Positions 16,553-24,750 of a stretch of 64,000 bases of DNA are shown piece after piece (position 1 is the stretch's first letter; every line of letters begins with the position of its first letter). The notes beneath the pieces were generated by a model. That model ran no database searches. It saw only the letters and a list, made by a program, of their open reading frames with translations, and had not been told where the DNA came from. Location of the stretch: NCBI RefSeq assembly GCF_016862775.1, contig NZ_BONP01000009.1, positions 108,622 to 172,621 of the forward strand, given 5' to 3'. The stretch is from Cellulomonas phragmiteti (GTDB lineage: Bacteria > Actinomycetota > Actinomycetes > Actinomycetales > Cellulomonadaceae). The translations under genes were made by a program, and so were the position numbers.

Positions 16553-17638
16553 TCACCGGCCGCGCGCGCCGTCGCCGTCTCCGTCGTCCTCGACACCCAG
16601 ACGGCTGACCAGGAGGCGACGGAACGAGTCGAGCCGCGCAGCCCGTGCCGCACGCGTGACGTCGTCCGGCGCCGCGGCGACCCACTCGTCGAGCGTGCAG
16701 TCGGGGGAGTCGGCCAGGTGCGTGCACCCGCGCGGGCACTCACGGGCGACGTCGTCGAGGTCCGCGAACGCCCCGAGCAGGTGGGCGGGGTCGACGTGCG
16801 CGAGCCCGAACGACCGCACGCCCGGGGTGTCGATGACCCAGGTCGGGGCGGTCGTCCCGTGGACCTCGAGGGCGATCGCCGACGACGAGGTGTGCCGCCC
16901 GCGGCCGGTGACGTCGTTGACGACGCCCACGGCGCGCCGCGCGTCGGGTACCAGGGCGTTCACCAGGGTCGACTTGCCGACGCCCGAGTGCCCCACCAGC
17001 ACGGACACCGCGCCCGTCAGGACGTCGCGCAGCGCGTCGAGGCCCTCGATGGTGCGCTCACCCGTCGCGGGGTCCGTGCCGCGCCGGGTCACCACGACGT
17101 CGACGCCGATCGGTGCGTACATCGCGGTCAGCTCGCCGGCGTCCGCGAGGTCGCCCTTGGTCAGGGCGAGCAGCACCTCCATGCCCGCGTCGTACGCCGC
17201 GGCCACGCACCGGTCGATCATCCGCGTGCGCGGCTCGGGATCGGCCAGCGCGGTGACCACCACGAGCCGGTCGGCGTTGGCGACGATGATGCGCTCGACC
17301 GGGTCGGTGTCGTCCGCGGTGCGCCGCAGGACGGTCCGGCGCTCACCGATGCGCACGATCCGGGCGAGCGACCCGTCGGCTCCGGTCGTGTCCCCCACGA
17401 CGTCGACGCGGTCGCCCGGGACGACGCGGTCGCGGCCCAGCTCGCGGGCCTTCATGGCGAGGATCCGCGTCTCGTCGGGGCCGCCGGGGTCGAGGAGCAC
17501 GGTGTAGCGACCGCGGTCCACCGCGACGACCATCGCCGTGCGGGCGTCGGCGTGCTCGGGGCGTCGCTTGGTCCGGGGGCGCGAACCCCGACCGGGACGT
17601 ATGCGCACGTCCCGCTCGTCGTAGCGCCGCTGGGGCAT
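16553..17638 (-). CDS. rsgA: Ribosome small-subunit-dependent GTPase
   Basis: Circularly permuted GTPase that helps late 30S maturation, 361 residues. An N-terminal OB-fold is followed by the permuted motifs G4 (LTKGD), G1 (GHSGVGKST), G2/G3 (DTPGVRSFG), and a C-terminal zinc knuckle CPRGCTHLADSPDC. Start ATG 17638 shares one base with the aroA stop (TGATG), so the two are cotranscribed and coupled. The aroA-rsgA pairing is common in actinobacteria. Confidence 0.93.
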   Translation of the reverse strand: MPQRRYDERDVRIRPGRGSRPRTKRRPEHADARTAMVVAVDRGRYTVLLDPGGPDETRILAMKARELGRDRVVPGDRVDVVGDTTGADGSLARIVRIGERRTVLRRTADDTDPVERIIVANADRLVVVTALADPEPRTRMIDRCVAAAYDAGMEVLLALTKGDLADAGELTAMYAPIGVDVVVTRRGTDPATGERTIEGLDALRDVLTGAVSVLVGHSGVGKSTLVNALVPDARRAVGVVNDVTGRGRHTSSSAIALEVHGTTAPTWVIDTPGVRSFGLAHVDPAHLLGAFADLDDVARECPRGCTHLADSPDCTLDEWVAAAPDDVTRAARAARLDSFRRLLVSRLGVEDDGDGDGARGR

Positions 17639-18972
17639 CAGGCGGTCGGTCCCGCCGTCAGCCCGTCGCGCACGACGTGGCCCGCGTCCGCCGACGCCAG
17701 CATGCCGGTCCACAGGTCGACGAACCCCGGGAGCGTCTTCGCCGTCGTCGCGACGTCCTCGACCTCCACACCGGGGACCCGCAGGCCGACGAGCGCACCG
17801 GCCGTGGCCATGCGGTGGTCGGCGTAGGTGCGCCAGGTGCCGCCGCGCAGCGCGCGCGGTGTGACGACCAGGCCGTCGGACGTCTGCTCGCACTGACCGC
17901 CCTGGCGGGTGATCTCCGCCGCCAGCGCCGCGAGGCGGTCGGTCTCGTGACCGCGCAGGTGCGCGATGCCGCGCAGGCGGGTGGGGGAGTCGGCGAGCGC
18001 AGCCAGCGCGGCGATCGTGGGGGCCAGCTCGCCGGCGGCGCGCAGGTCGAGGTCGACGCCGTGGACCTCGCCCGTCCCGCTGACGCTCAGCACGTCACCG
18101 TCGAGCGCGACCGTCGCGCCCATGCGCGTGAGGATGTCCGGCAGCAGGCCGCCCGGCTGCGTCGTCGACGCCGGCCAGGCGGGCACCCGCACCGTGCCGC
18201 CCGCGACCATCGCGGCGCACAGGAACGGCGCCGCGTTCGACAGGTCCGGCTCGACCTGCACGTCCCGGCCCGCGACCGCACCCGGCTCGACGTGCCAGAT
18301 CTCGGGGCGCGAGTCGTCGACGACGACGCCGGCGTCGCGCAGGACCGCGACGGTCATCTCGATGTGGGGCAGGCTCGGCAGCGTCGGGCCGGTGTGCCGG
18401 ACGGTGAGCCCCTGGTCGAACCGCGCCGCCGCGAGCAGCAGCCCGGAGACGAACTGGCTGGAGCCCGACGCGTCGACGTCGACGTTGCCGCCGCGCACGG
18501 CCCCGCGGCCGTGGACGGTGAACGGGAGGCGGCCCGGCTCGCCGTCGTCGTCCACGCGCACGTCGAGCGCGCGCAGGGCCTGCAGCAGCGGTCCCATGGG
18601 ACGGGCCAGCGCCTCGACGTCCCCCGTGAAGCGCACCGGCCCGTCGGCCAGGGCCGCGACGGCGGGCAGGAAGCGCATGACCGTCCCCGCCAGACCGCAG
18701 TCGACGGTCACGTCCCCCCGCAGGGCGGCGGGCGTGACCTGCACGGCGTCACCGCCGAGGTCGACCTGCACGCCCAGCGTCTCGAGGGCCGACGCCATGA
18801 GCCGCGTGTCGCGGGAGACGAGCAGCGAGCGCAGCGTGCTCGGGCCCGCGGCGAGGGCGGCGAGCGCGAGGTAGCGGTTGCTCAGCGACTTCGACCCCGG
18901 CACCGCGACCGTGGCGTCCAGGGGCGCGACGGCGACGGGGGCGGACCACAGGTCGGGGTGCGGGCTCGTCAT
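17638..18972 (-). CDS. aroA: 3-phosphoshikimate 1-carboxyvinyltransferase (EPSP synthase)
   Basis: Shikimate-pathway enzyme that joins PEP and shikimate 3-phosphate; 444 residues. Signature segments include [17 protein letters not shown] (residues about 26-42), [17 protein letters not shown] (the usual L-G-N-A-G-T-x-x-R region), [17 protein letters not shown], and [13 protein letters not shown] near the C-terminus. First gene of the aroA-rsgA operon. About 34 bases separate it from the DoxX-like gene stop, so both may share transcription. Confidence 0.95.
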   Translation of the reverse strand: MTSPHPDLWSAPVAVAPLDATVAVPGSKSLSNRYLALAALAAGPSTLRSLLVSRDTRLMASALETLGVQVDLGGDAVQVTPAALRGDVTVDCGLAGTVMRFLPAVAALADGPVRFTGDVEALARPMGPLLQALRALDVRVDDDGEPGRLPFTVHGRGAVRGGNVDVDASGSSQFVSGLLLAAARFDQGLTVRHTGPTLPSLPHIEMTVAVLRDAGVVVDDSRPEIWHVEPGAVAGRDVQVEPDLSNAAPFLCAAMVAGGTVRVPAWPASTTQPGGLLPDILTRMGATVALDGDVLSVSGTGEVHGVDLDLRAAGELAPTIAALAALADSPTRLRGIAHLRGHETDRLAALAAEITRQGGQCEQTSDGLVVTPRALRGGTWRTYADHRMATAGALVGLRVPGVEVEDVATTAKTLPGFVDLWTGMLASADAGHVVRDGLTAGPTA

Positions 18973-19006
18973 GCGGTCAGGCTAGCGGCGTCGGGACGGG
19001 GTCATC

Positions 19007-19558
19007 TCAGTGGTCCACGTGCTTGGAGACCTCGGCGGCGCGCGCGGCCTTGAGCGCGGCGCGGTCGGCGCGGGCGTGCTGCACGCGCCAGGAGACCCCG
19101 GGCCGGCCCTCGAGGTCGACGCCCACCAGCACGGCGCCGCCGGCGAACGACAGGGCCCGCACGAGCCGCTCCGTCCGCGCCTTCTTCTCCGCCGCGGTCA
19201 GGCCGCCGCGCCGGCCGACCGGCAGGTTGACCAGGACCAGGGGCACGGTCAGCCCGGCCAGCGCGAGGGCTGCCGCCCGCGGTGCGCGCCCGGCCGCGAG
19301 CATGCTGCCCGCGACGAGCACGGCCGCGCCGTGCGCCTGCGCCACGGTCGCGAGCTGGCGGTCGCTCAGATCGTGGTCGAGCAGCGCGGCGACGGGGGCG
19401 GGAGCCGAGGACCGGGCCGACGCGGGCACGCGGGTGCGCAGACCGTCGAGCCCGTCCCGCACGACCTGGGCGTGGGTGCCGGGGTGGCGCAGCGCGTCGA
19501 GCCCCTGGCTGACGAACCACGAGGCGAACAGGGGACGGGCGAGGCGACGCAGCAGCAC
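19007..19558 (-). CDS. DoxX-family membrane protein
   Basis: A 183-residue protein with about four hydrophobic segments and the DoxX-like N-terminus RPLFASWFVSQGLDALRHPG. DoxX proteins are linked to redox and thiosulfate metabolism and to membrane oxidoreductase complexes, but the role here is unknown. The C-terminus is basic and soluble. Start GTG 19558 has a strong Shine-Dalgarno (AGGAGG five bases upstream). It lies between sigR (divergent) and aroA; the nearness to the thiol-stress sigma factor may be meaningful. Confidence 0.75.
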   Translation of the reverse strand: MLLRRLARPLFASWFVSQGLDALRHPGTHAQVVRDGLDGLRTRVPASARSSAPAPVAALLDHDLSDRQLATVAQAHGAAVLVAGSMLAAGRAPRAAALALAGLTVPLVLVNLPVGRRGGLTAAEKKARTERLVRALSFAGGAVLVGVDLEGRPGVSWRVQHARADRAALKAARAAEVSKHVDH

Positions 19559-19639
19559 GGGTTCCTCCTGGGAGATCCACCGCGGGTCGGCGGTGGTCCC
19601 ACGCTAACGGCGTCCGTCGTCCGCAGCGCGTCCACACGG

Positions 19640-19668
19640 GGGAATGTCCGGACCGCCGAGCGGTGTTG
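19640..19668 (+). promoter_or_regulatory. SigR-type promoter (GGGAAT - 19 bases - GTTG)
   Basis: GGGAAT (19640-19645) and GTTG (19665-19668) match the sigma-R/sigma-H consensus (GGAAT, about 18 bases, GTT). Transcription would begin near 19674, just before an in-frame ATG at 19677 that adds 39 residues to SigR. This matches the autoregulated promoter and long SigR isoform known from Streptomyces. Confidence 0.65.
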
Positions 19669-19779
19669 GGTCGGTCATGAGCTGTGCAGTCGTGAGCCCT
19701 CCCGTGCCCGGGGCCGAGGTCGGTGCGTCCCCCTGGGGGGTGCCCGGGGTCCTGCCGGGTGGTGCGGCCCCCGGAGCAC

Positions 19780-19785
19780 TAGGCT
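19780..19785 (+). promoter_or_regulatory. Housekeeping -10 element for the short SigR form
   Basis: TAGGCT lies eight bases before ATG 19794 and would give an almost leaderless mRNA for the constitutive short form of the sigma factor. Confidence 0.5.
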
Positions 19786-19793
19786 CGTGGCCG

Positions 19794-20447
19794 ATGAGCG
19801 AGCTACCCGAGGGCGTCGAGGTCGGCGAGGACACCATGCGTGCCCCGCAGGGCGAGGACGACGCCGCCCGCACCGACAGGTTCGAGGCGGAGGCGCTGGT
19901 CTACCTGGACCAGCTGTACGGCGCTGCGCTGCGCATGACGCGCAACCCCGCCGACGCGGAGGACCTCGTCCAGGAGGCCTTCACCAAGGCGTTCGCGGCG
20001 TTCCACCAGTACCGGCCGGGGACCAACCTCAAGGCGTGGCTGTACCGCATCCTCACCAACACCTACATCAACACCTACCGCAAGAAGCAGCGCGAGCCGC
20101 AGCAGTCCCGGTCGGAGGAGATCGAGGACTGGCAGCTCGCGCGCGCGGAGTCCCACACGTCGCGGGGCCTGCGCTCGGCCGAGGCGGAGGCGCTGGACCA
20201 CCTGCCGGACTCCGACGTGAAGGACGCCCTCCAGCAGATCCCGGAGGACTTCCGCATCGCCGTGTACCTCGCGGACGTCGAGGGCTTCGCCTACAAGGAG
20301 ATCGCCGAGATCATGGGCACGCCCATCGGGACGGTGATGTCCCGCCTGCACCGGGGTCGCTCGCAGCTGCGCGACCTGCTGTCCGACTACGCGCGCGAGC
20401 GCGGCCTGGCCGGTGCGGCTCCGACGGTCCCGGACGGTGCGCGGTGA
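19794..20447 (+). CDS. sigR: Redox-stress ECF sigma factor SigR (SigH/RpoE type)
   Basis: Group 4 sigma factor of 217 residues. Region 2 is seen in [20 protein letters not shown] and [20 protein letters not shown]; region 4 in [20 protein letters not shown] and [19 protein letters not shown]. In Streptomyces and mycobacteria this factor drives thioredoxin, mycothiol and proteostasis genes when the anti-sigma factor RsrA is oxidised. The short form starts at ATG 19794; an in-frame ATG at 19677 gives a 256-residue long form under the SigR-type promoter. rsrA follows with a GTGA overlap. Confidence 0.93.
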   Translation: MSELPEGVEVGEDTMRAPQGEDDAARTDRFEAEALVYLDQLYGAALRMTRNPADAEDLVQEAFTKAFAAFHQYRPGTNLKAWLYRILTNTYINTYRKKQREPQQSRSEEIEDWQLARAESHTSRGLRSAEAEALDHLPDSDVKDALQQIPEDFRIAVYLADVEGFAYKEIAEIMGTPIGTVMSRLHRGRSQLRDLLSDYARERGLAGAAPTVPDGAR

Positions 20448-20764
20448 GCGGCGTCGAGGACGCGCGGAGCGCGCGGGTCCCGGCCGAGGGTGCCCCGTGC
20501 GGGTGCGACGAGGCCGTCGATCGGCTGTGGGAGTACGTGGACTCCGAGCTCGGGGAGCTCGACCACGCGCGGGTGGAGGCGCACCTGCACGCGTGCGCGC
20601 CGTGCCTGGAGGAGGAGCAGGTCGAGCTGCTCCTCAAGCAGCTGGTCCGGCGCTGCTGCCAGGAGGAGGCTCCGCCCACCCTGCGGCTGCGCATCCACGA
20701 GCAGCTCATGGTCCTGCGGCTGCGCACGGTGGCCGACGCGGGCGCCGAGCAGCGGGAACGCTGA
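20444..20764 (+). CDS. rsrA: Zinc-containing anti-sigma factor RsrA
   Basis: ZAS-family redox switch of 106 residues that holds SigR inactive until its thiols are oxidised. The signature H-x3-C-x2-C appears as HLHACAPC; additional cysteines are in PCGC near the N-terminus and RRCCQEE after the motif. GTG 20444 overlaps the sigR stop (GTGA), guaranteeing balanced synthesis. A long perfect hairpin 37 bases after the stop ends the operon. Confidence 0.92.
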   Translation: MSGVEDARSARVPAEGAPCGCDEAVDRLWEYVDSELGELDHARVEAHLHACAPCLEEEQVELLLKQLVRRCCQEEAPPTLRLRIHEQLMVLRLRTVADAGAEQRER

Positions 20765-20800
20765 GCCGGGGCCGGACGCGGCCGGCGACCCGGGGGACGG

Positions 20801-20833
20801 CGACGGGCCCGGAGCGAGGCTCCGGGCCCGTCG
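20801..20833. terminator. Bidirectional intrinsic terminator hairpin between rsrA and bL37
   Basis: A perfect 15-base-pair stem (20801-20815 with 20819-20833) closed by the loop GAG. It lies between convergent genes and has no long U-tract, as usual in GC-rich actinobacteria. Confidence 0.75.
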
Positions 20834-20854
20834 GCACGTCACGGCGTCGAACGC

Positions 20855-20929
20855 TCAGGCGTTGGGACGCTTGCCGTGGTTGGCGGCGTTCCCCTTGCGG
20901 GAGCGACGCTTGCGGCCACGCTTGCTCAT
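20855..20929 (-). CDS. Ribosomal protein bL37 (24 residues)
   Basis: The whole protein is a 24-residue highly basic peptide beginning MSKRGRKRRSRKG and ending NHGKRPNA. This closely matches the actinobacterial 50S protein bL37 described in mycobacterial ribosome structures, which also ends in ANHGKRPNA. A good Shine-Dalgarno (GAGGAG) lies about eight bases before ATG 20929. It is far below usual gene-calling cut-offs. It converges with rsrA and is divergent from the pilT-like gene. Confidence 0.85.
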   Translation of the reverse strand: MSKRGRKRRSRKGNAANHGKRPNA

Positions 20930-21067
20930 CGCTGGTTCTCCTCGGGTCGCGGCGCGCGCGAAGACGGCGCGCACCGGGGATGTCGTCCCATCGTCCCACA
21001 TCACGCCGCCGGTCCGCGCCGCGGTCGTCGGCTCAAGTGCGGGGGCCCGGATCCCGATATCCCTGAC

Positions 21068-22156
21068 GTGAGCCAGCAGCCCCAGTCCGTCATCCCGTTC
21101 CTGCACGCCCTGGCCAGCACCGGGGGCTCCGACCTGCACTGCAAGGTCGGGTCCGCCCCGCGCGTGCGGGTCGACGGGCGGCTGCGCAAGCTGCAGGCGC
21201 CGGAGCTGCGCCCGCTGGACACCGAGCGGATGCTCGAGGAGGTCCTGCCCGACGACCTGGTCGACAAGTTCCGCGAGACCAAGGAGGCGGACTTCGCCTA
21301 CTCGCTGTCGGGTGTGGGCCGGTTCCGGGTCAACGCCTACCAGGCCCGCGGCACGTTCGGCATGGTGTTCCGACGGGTCGCGGTCGGGGCGCAGTCGCTG
21401 GGGGAGCTGGGGCTGCCCGAGGTCGTCGGCGAGCTGGCGCTCGAGCCGCGCGGCCTGGTGCTCGTGACGGGCCCGACGGGGTCCGGCAAGACGACGACGC
21501 TCGCGTCGATGGTCGACCTCATCAACTCCTACCGTGAGGTCAACATCGTCACCATCGAGGACCCCATCGAGATCCTGCACGCCGACAAGAAGGCGATCGT
21601 CTCGCAGCGCGAGGTGCGCCAGGACACCGCCGACTTCACGGTCGCGCTGCGTGCCGCGATGCGGCAGGACCCGGACGTCATCCTCGTGGGTGAGATGCGT
21701 GACGTCGAGACGGTGCGCGCCGCGCTGTCCGCCGCGGAGACGGGGCACCTCGTCCTGTCGACGCTGCACACGATCGACGCGGCCGAGACCATCAACCGCA
21801 TCGTCGACTTCTTCCCGCCGCACGAGCAGAAGCAGGTGCGCATCGCGCTGGCACAGTCGCTGCGCGGGATCGTGTCGCAGCGGCTGGTCCGCAAGGCCGA
21901 CGGCAGCGGCCGCCAGGCGGCGATCGAGGTGATGGTCAACACGGGCCGCACGGCCGAGGCGATCATCGAGCCGCAGGAGAACCCTCCGCTGAACGACCTC
22001 ATCAAGGAGGGGGACTTCTACAAGATGCAGACCTTCGACCAGCACCTCTACACGCTCGTGCGCGACGCGGTGGTGACGTTCGAGGAGGCGCTGGCGGTCG
22101 CGTCCAACCCGCACGACCTGACGGTCGAGCTCCGGGGCGCGGGCATCGTCGTCTGA
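21068..22156 (+). CDS. PilT-like twitching-motility ATPase
   Basis: Hexameric secretion ATPase of the PilT/GspE family, 362 residues. N-terminal PAS-like domain with SDLHCKVGSAPRVRVDG (about residues 20-36), Walker A GPTGSGKTTTL, Asp box TIEDPIEILH, Walker B ILVGEMRD, His box HLVLSTLHT. In Gram-negative bacteria PilT retracts type IV pili. No pilin, pilC or pilB gene is next to it here; the Tad cluster 15 kb away has its own ATPase, so the partner machine is unknown. Start GTG 21068 is the only one close to the homology. Confidence 0.88.
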   Translation: MSQQPQSVIPFLHALASTGGSDLHCKVGSAPRVRVDGRLRKLQAPELRPLDTERMLEEVLPDDLVDKFRETKEADFAYSLSGVGRFRVNAYQARGTFGMVFRRVAVGAQSLGELGLPEVVGELALEPRGLVLVTGPTGSGKTTTLASMVDLINSYREVNIVTIEDPIEILHADKKAIVSQREVRQDTADFTVALRAAMRQDPDVILVGEMRDVETVRAALSAAETGHLVLSTLHTIDAAETINRIVDFFPPHEQKQVRIALAQSLRGIVSQRLVRKADGSGRQAAIEVMVNTGRTAEAIIEPQENPPLNDLIKEGDFYKMQTFDQHLYTLVRDAVVTFEEALAVASNPHDLTVELRGAGIVV

Positions 22157-22170
22157 CCGCCCCCGCTCCG

Positions 22171-22210
22171 CCGACGGCCGGCGACCCCCGCGCGGGTCGT
22201 CGGCCGTCGG
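22171..22210 (+). terminator. Intrinsic terminator after the pilT-like gene
   Basis: A 17-base-pair stem, with one G-T pair (22171-22187 with 22194-22210) and a six-base loop, starting 14 bases after the stop codon. Confidence 0.7.
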
Positions 22211-22236
22211 CGTCCGGGGCTTGCCCCCGCCCAACT

Positions 22237-22273
22237 CGCGATATAGCGTGTCTTCATCACACGACATATCGCG
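22237..22273. promoter_or_regulatory. Candidate PadR operator upstream of the DUF4097-padR operon
   Basis: CGCGATATAGCGTGT (22237-22251) and ACACGACATATCGCG (22259-22273) form 15-base inverted arms with two mismatches around a seven-base spacer. The site is AT-rich compared with its surroundings, overlaps the expected promoter and ends 12 bases before the first start codon. PadR proteins commonly bind such long dyads in their own promoters, and the operon's second gene is a PadR regulator. Confidence 0.65.
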
Positions 22274-22285
22274 TTGGAGGCTCTC

Positions 22286-23146
22286 ATGTCGACGGAATCC
22301 TGGGTCGTCGCCGGCCCGCAGGTCATCGAGGTCGAGGACGTGCGCGCCCTGCGCGTCGGGCTCGTCGGGGGGCGGGTGGACGTCGTCGCGCACGACGACC
22401 CCGACGCTCGCGGCGCCCGGCTCGAGGTGCACCGCGTCGACGGTCGCCCGCTGGAGGTGACCCTGTCCGACGGCGAGCTGCGCGTCGGGTACAGCTTCAC
22501 CCTCGGCGGCTGGGAGGGCTTCGTCGAGAAGTTCCGCAACTTCCAGGACAAGGACCGGGCCGACGTCCACGTGGCCGTCCCGCGTGCCGTCCTGGCGAAG
22601 GTCGGGACGGTCAGCGCCGACGGCCTCGTCGCCGGGCTCCGGCAGGACGCGTCGGTGTCGACGGTCTCCGGGTCCGTCGTGGTCGACGACGTGCGCGGAC
22701 GGCTGTCCACCAACTCCGTATCGGGTGAGATCGTCGTGCGCCGGCACGACGGCGACCTGCGGTTCAACACCGTGTCCGGCGAGTTCGCCGCGTCCGGTGA
22801 CCTCACCCTCGTGCAGGGCAACTCCGTGTCGGGCGACGTCTCGCTGGACGTCGGCGCCGGGACGTCCTCGCTGACGGTCGCCACGGTCTCGGGTGACCTG
22901 ACGGTGCGGCTGCCGGAGGCGGCCGGCCTGCAGGTGCGCGCGCAGTCCGTCTCCGGCCGGCTCGTCGTCGACGGTCGCGAGCACAAGGGTGCCGGGCCGG
23001 GTCACCGCACGGTCGACCTCGAGGCCGGCGAGGGCGGGGCGTTCATCTCCGCGACCACCGTCACGGGTCACGTCACCGTGCTGCGCGCTGCGGTCGCGGA
23101 CGCCGTGGACGACGTGACGGACGCCGTCGTCGACGGGCACGCCTGA
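22286..23146 (+). CDS. DUF4097 beta-repeat protein
   Basis: A 286-residue soluble protein. The C-terminal two thirds is a right-handed beta-helix-like array in which T/S-V-S-G-x-V/L recurs about every 18-20 residues (STVSGSV, NSVSGEIVV, NTVSGEF, NSVSGDVSL, ATVSGDLTV, QSVSGRLVV), the DUF4097 (putative adhesin) pattern. No signal peptide or membrane helix. Function is unknown; such genes usually sit beside PadR or anti-sigma regulators. ATG 22286 has GGAGG six bases upstream. Its stop overlaps the padR start. Confidence 0.8.
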   Translation: MSTESWVVAGPQVIEVEDVRALRVGLVGGRVDVVAHDDPDARGARLEVHRVDGRPLEVTLSDGELRVGYSFTLGGWEGFVEKFRNFQDKDRADVHVAVPRAVLAKVGTVSADGLVAGLRQDASVSTVSGSVVVDDVRGRLSTNSVSGEIVVRRHDGDLRFNTVSGEFAASGDLTLVQGNSVSGDVSLDVGAGTSSLTVATVSGDLTVRLPEAAGLQVRAQSVSGRLVVDGREHKGAGPGHRTVDLEAGEGGAFISATTVTGHVTVLRAAVADAVDDVTDAVVDGHA

Positions 23147-23751
23147 TGGCCCAGGTCTTCGCCCACGGGCAGCTGCGGCTCTACCTGCTCGCGCTCCTGG
23201 AGGACGGCGCGCGGCACGGGTACGAGCTCATCACCGCGCTCAGCGACCGGTTCGGCGGCACGTACCGCCCCAGCGCGGGCACGGTGTACCCACGCCTCGC
23301 CCGGCTCGAGGAGGAGGGGCTGGTGCGTCGCTCCGACGAGGGTCGCAAGGCCACGTACACGCTGACCGACGCGGGTCGCGCCGAGCTCGACGCGCGTCGC
23401 GGAGACCTGGCGCACCTCGAGGCCGAGATCGCCGAGACGGTCCGGGAGCAGGCGTCCCAGGTGCGGCACGACGTGCAGGCGGCGATGCGCGGCCTGCGCG
23501 CGGACCTCGCGTCCGCGGCGCAGCGTGCCCGGGACGCCGCGACGCCCGTGCCGGGGGAGCCCGACCCGCAGCGCACGGCCTCGCACCGGCGCCGGGTGGA
23601 GGCCGAGGCGATCGTCCGCAGGTTCGGCGACGAGGTGCGCGCCGACCTGCGCCGCGCCGACGCCGGGGCCGGGGTCGACGAGCTCACGGTCGAGACGCTG
23701 CGCACCGTGCTGGACACCGCGTTGCGGACGATGCGCTCGACGGTGCGCTGA
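23146..23751 (+). CDS. PadR-family transcriptional regulator
   Basis: A 201-residue regulator. The winged helix is in the first 85 residues, with GQLRLYLLALLEDGARHGYE, RPSAGTVYPRLARLEEEGLV and ATYTLTDAGRAEL, all diagnostic of PadR. A charged helical C-terminus (residues 90-200) would serve for dimerisation. ATG 23146 shares one base with the DUF4097 stop (TGATG). The palindrome before the operon is its probable operator, making it autoregulatory. Confidence 0.88.
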   Translation: MAQVFAHGQLRLYLLALLEDGARHGYELITALSDRFGGTYRPSAGTVYPRLARLEEEGLVRRSDEGRKATYTLTDAGRAELDARRGDLAHLEAEIAETVREQASQVRHDVQAAMRGLRADLASAAQRARDAATPVPGEPDPQRTASHRRRVEAEAIVRRFGDEVRADLRRADAGAGVDELTVETLRTVLDTALRTMRSTVR

Positions 23752-23763
23752 GCGCGGTGCGGC

Positions 23764-24363
23764 TCAGACGCCGTCGTCGGGCAGGCCCAGCCAGGTGTGC
23801 CAGCCGGTGTGCAGCACGAGCCAGGCCATGAGGCCGTAGCCGGCCTGGCCGGGCAGGTGCTGCGGCGACGTCGCCATGTCGGCGAGCCACTGGTCGTGCG
23901 TCGCGAGCGGGGAGTACATGTCGACGTACGGGACGCGGCGTCGCGAGGCCACGTCGCCGAGGGCGGCCGACAGCTCCCGGAGCCGGTCGTCCTCGTGCGG
24001 CGCGCCGGGCGGCGGCCCCACGACGAACGCGGGGATGCGGCGCTGGTCGGCGACGTCCAGCACGTTGGCGAGGTTGAGGCGGCTGCGCGCGAGCGACAGC
24101 CCCGCCGCGATGTCGGAGCGCCCCAGCGCCACGACGAGCCGGTTGTCGGCGTGGGGGGACAGGCGGCGGGACACCTCGGCGTCCCAGCGCGCACCCAGGT
24201 CCGTGCTCGTCTCGCCGGGCACCGCGAGCGTCAGGACGGTCAGCGGCTCAGGGGTGGGGGTGCGTGCCGCGACGCGTCCGACCCATCCCAGGCCCTTGGG
24301 GTCGCCGGTGCCGGCCGCCAGCTCGTCGCCCACGATCGCGAGGCGGAGGGGGAGCTCACCCAC
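23764..24363 (-). CDS. SGNH/GDSL-family hydrolase-like protein
   Basis: A 199-residue protein of the SGNH hydrolase fold. Block I is LAIVGDELAAGTG (GDEL in place of GDSL, so the usual nucleophile serine is replaced by glutamate), followed by VALGRSDIAAG (block III, N replaced) and a C-terminal D-x-x-H-like region. The altered block I raises doubt about esterase activity. GTG 24363 is preferred because AGGAG lies eight bases upstream; GTG 24372 is an alternative. It converges with padR. Confidence 0.7.
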   Translation of the reverse strand: MGELPLRLAIVGDELAAGTGDPKGLGWVGRVAARTPTPEPLTVLTLAVPGETSTDLGARWDAEVSRRLSPHADNRLVVALGRSDIAAGLSLARSRLNLANVLDVADQRRIPAFVVGPPPGAPHEDDRLRELSAALGDVASRRRVPYVDMYSPLATHDQWLADMATSPQHLPGQAGYGLMAWLVLHTGWHTWLGLPDDGV

Positions 24364-24495
24364 GCAGATCACTCCTGCCCTTGGCGCCCAGCGGCCGGAC
24401 GGTCCGGCGCGTGCTGAGCCACATTCTCGCAGGCGACGGGTGCGGGACGGTGCCGCGGCGCGGCGCGTCGGGGGGACGTCGCCCCGAGCTGGGAC

Positions 24496-24657
24496 TCAGG
24501 GGGTGGTGAAGGGCCACCCGGGGCGGGTCCCGGGCTCCGACGGGTGGGACCGCGGGGGCTCGCGGTGCCCGAGGCCGTCGGTCCGCACGGTGCGGACGAG
24601 GGCGACGAGCGAGGCGGGCAGGGCGGCAAGGAGGGCGATGATCCAGACGAGGTCCAT
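24496..24657 (-). CDS. Small single-span membrane protein
   Basis: A possible 53-residue protein: a short N-terminus, a hydrophobic helix (LVWIIALLAALPASLVALV, residues 3-21), then a polar proline-rich tail. It is unrecognised. It starts at ATG 24657, divergent from the GlxA-type regulator gene. There is no strong Shine-Dalgarno. Coding is suggested only by the membrane helix and position. Confidence 0.45.
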   Translation of the reverse strand: MDLVWIIALLAALPASLVALVRTVRTDGLGHREPPRSHPSEPGTRPGWPFTTP

Positions 24658-24750
24658 GGCTGAAACTCTGCGCCCGTGGAGATCGCGCCACCAGCGGCGG
24701 AAATGACGCTGTGCGTTGAGATTCTGCCAACCCTGTGCCACGGTGGGCTC

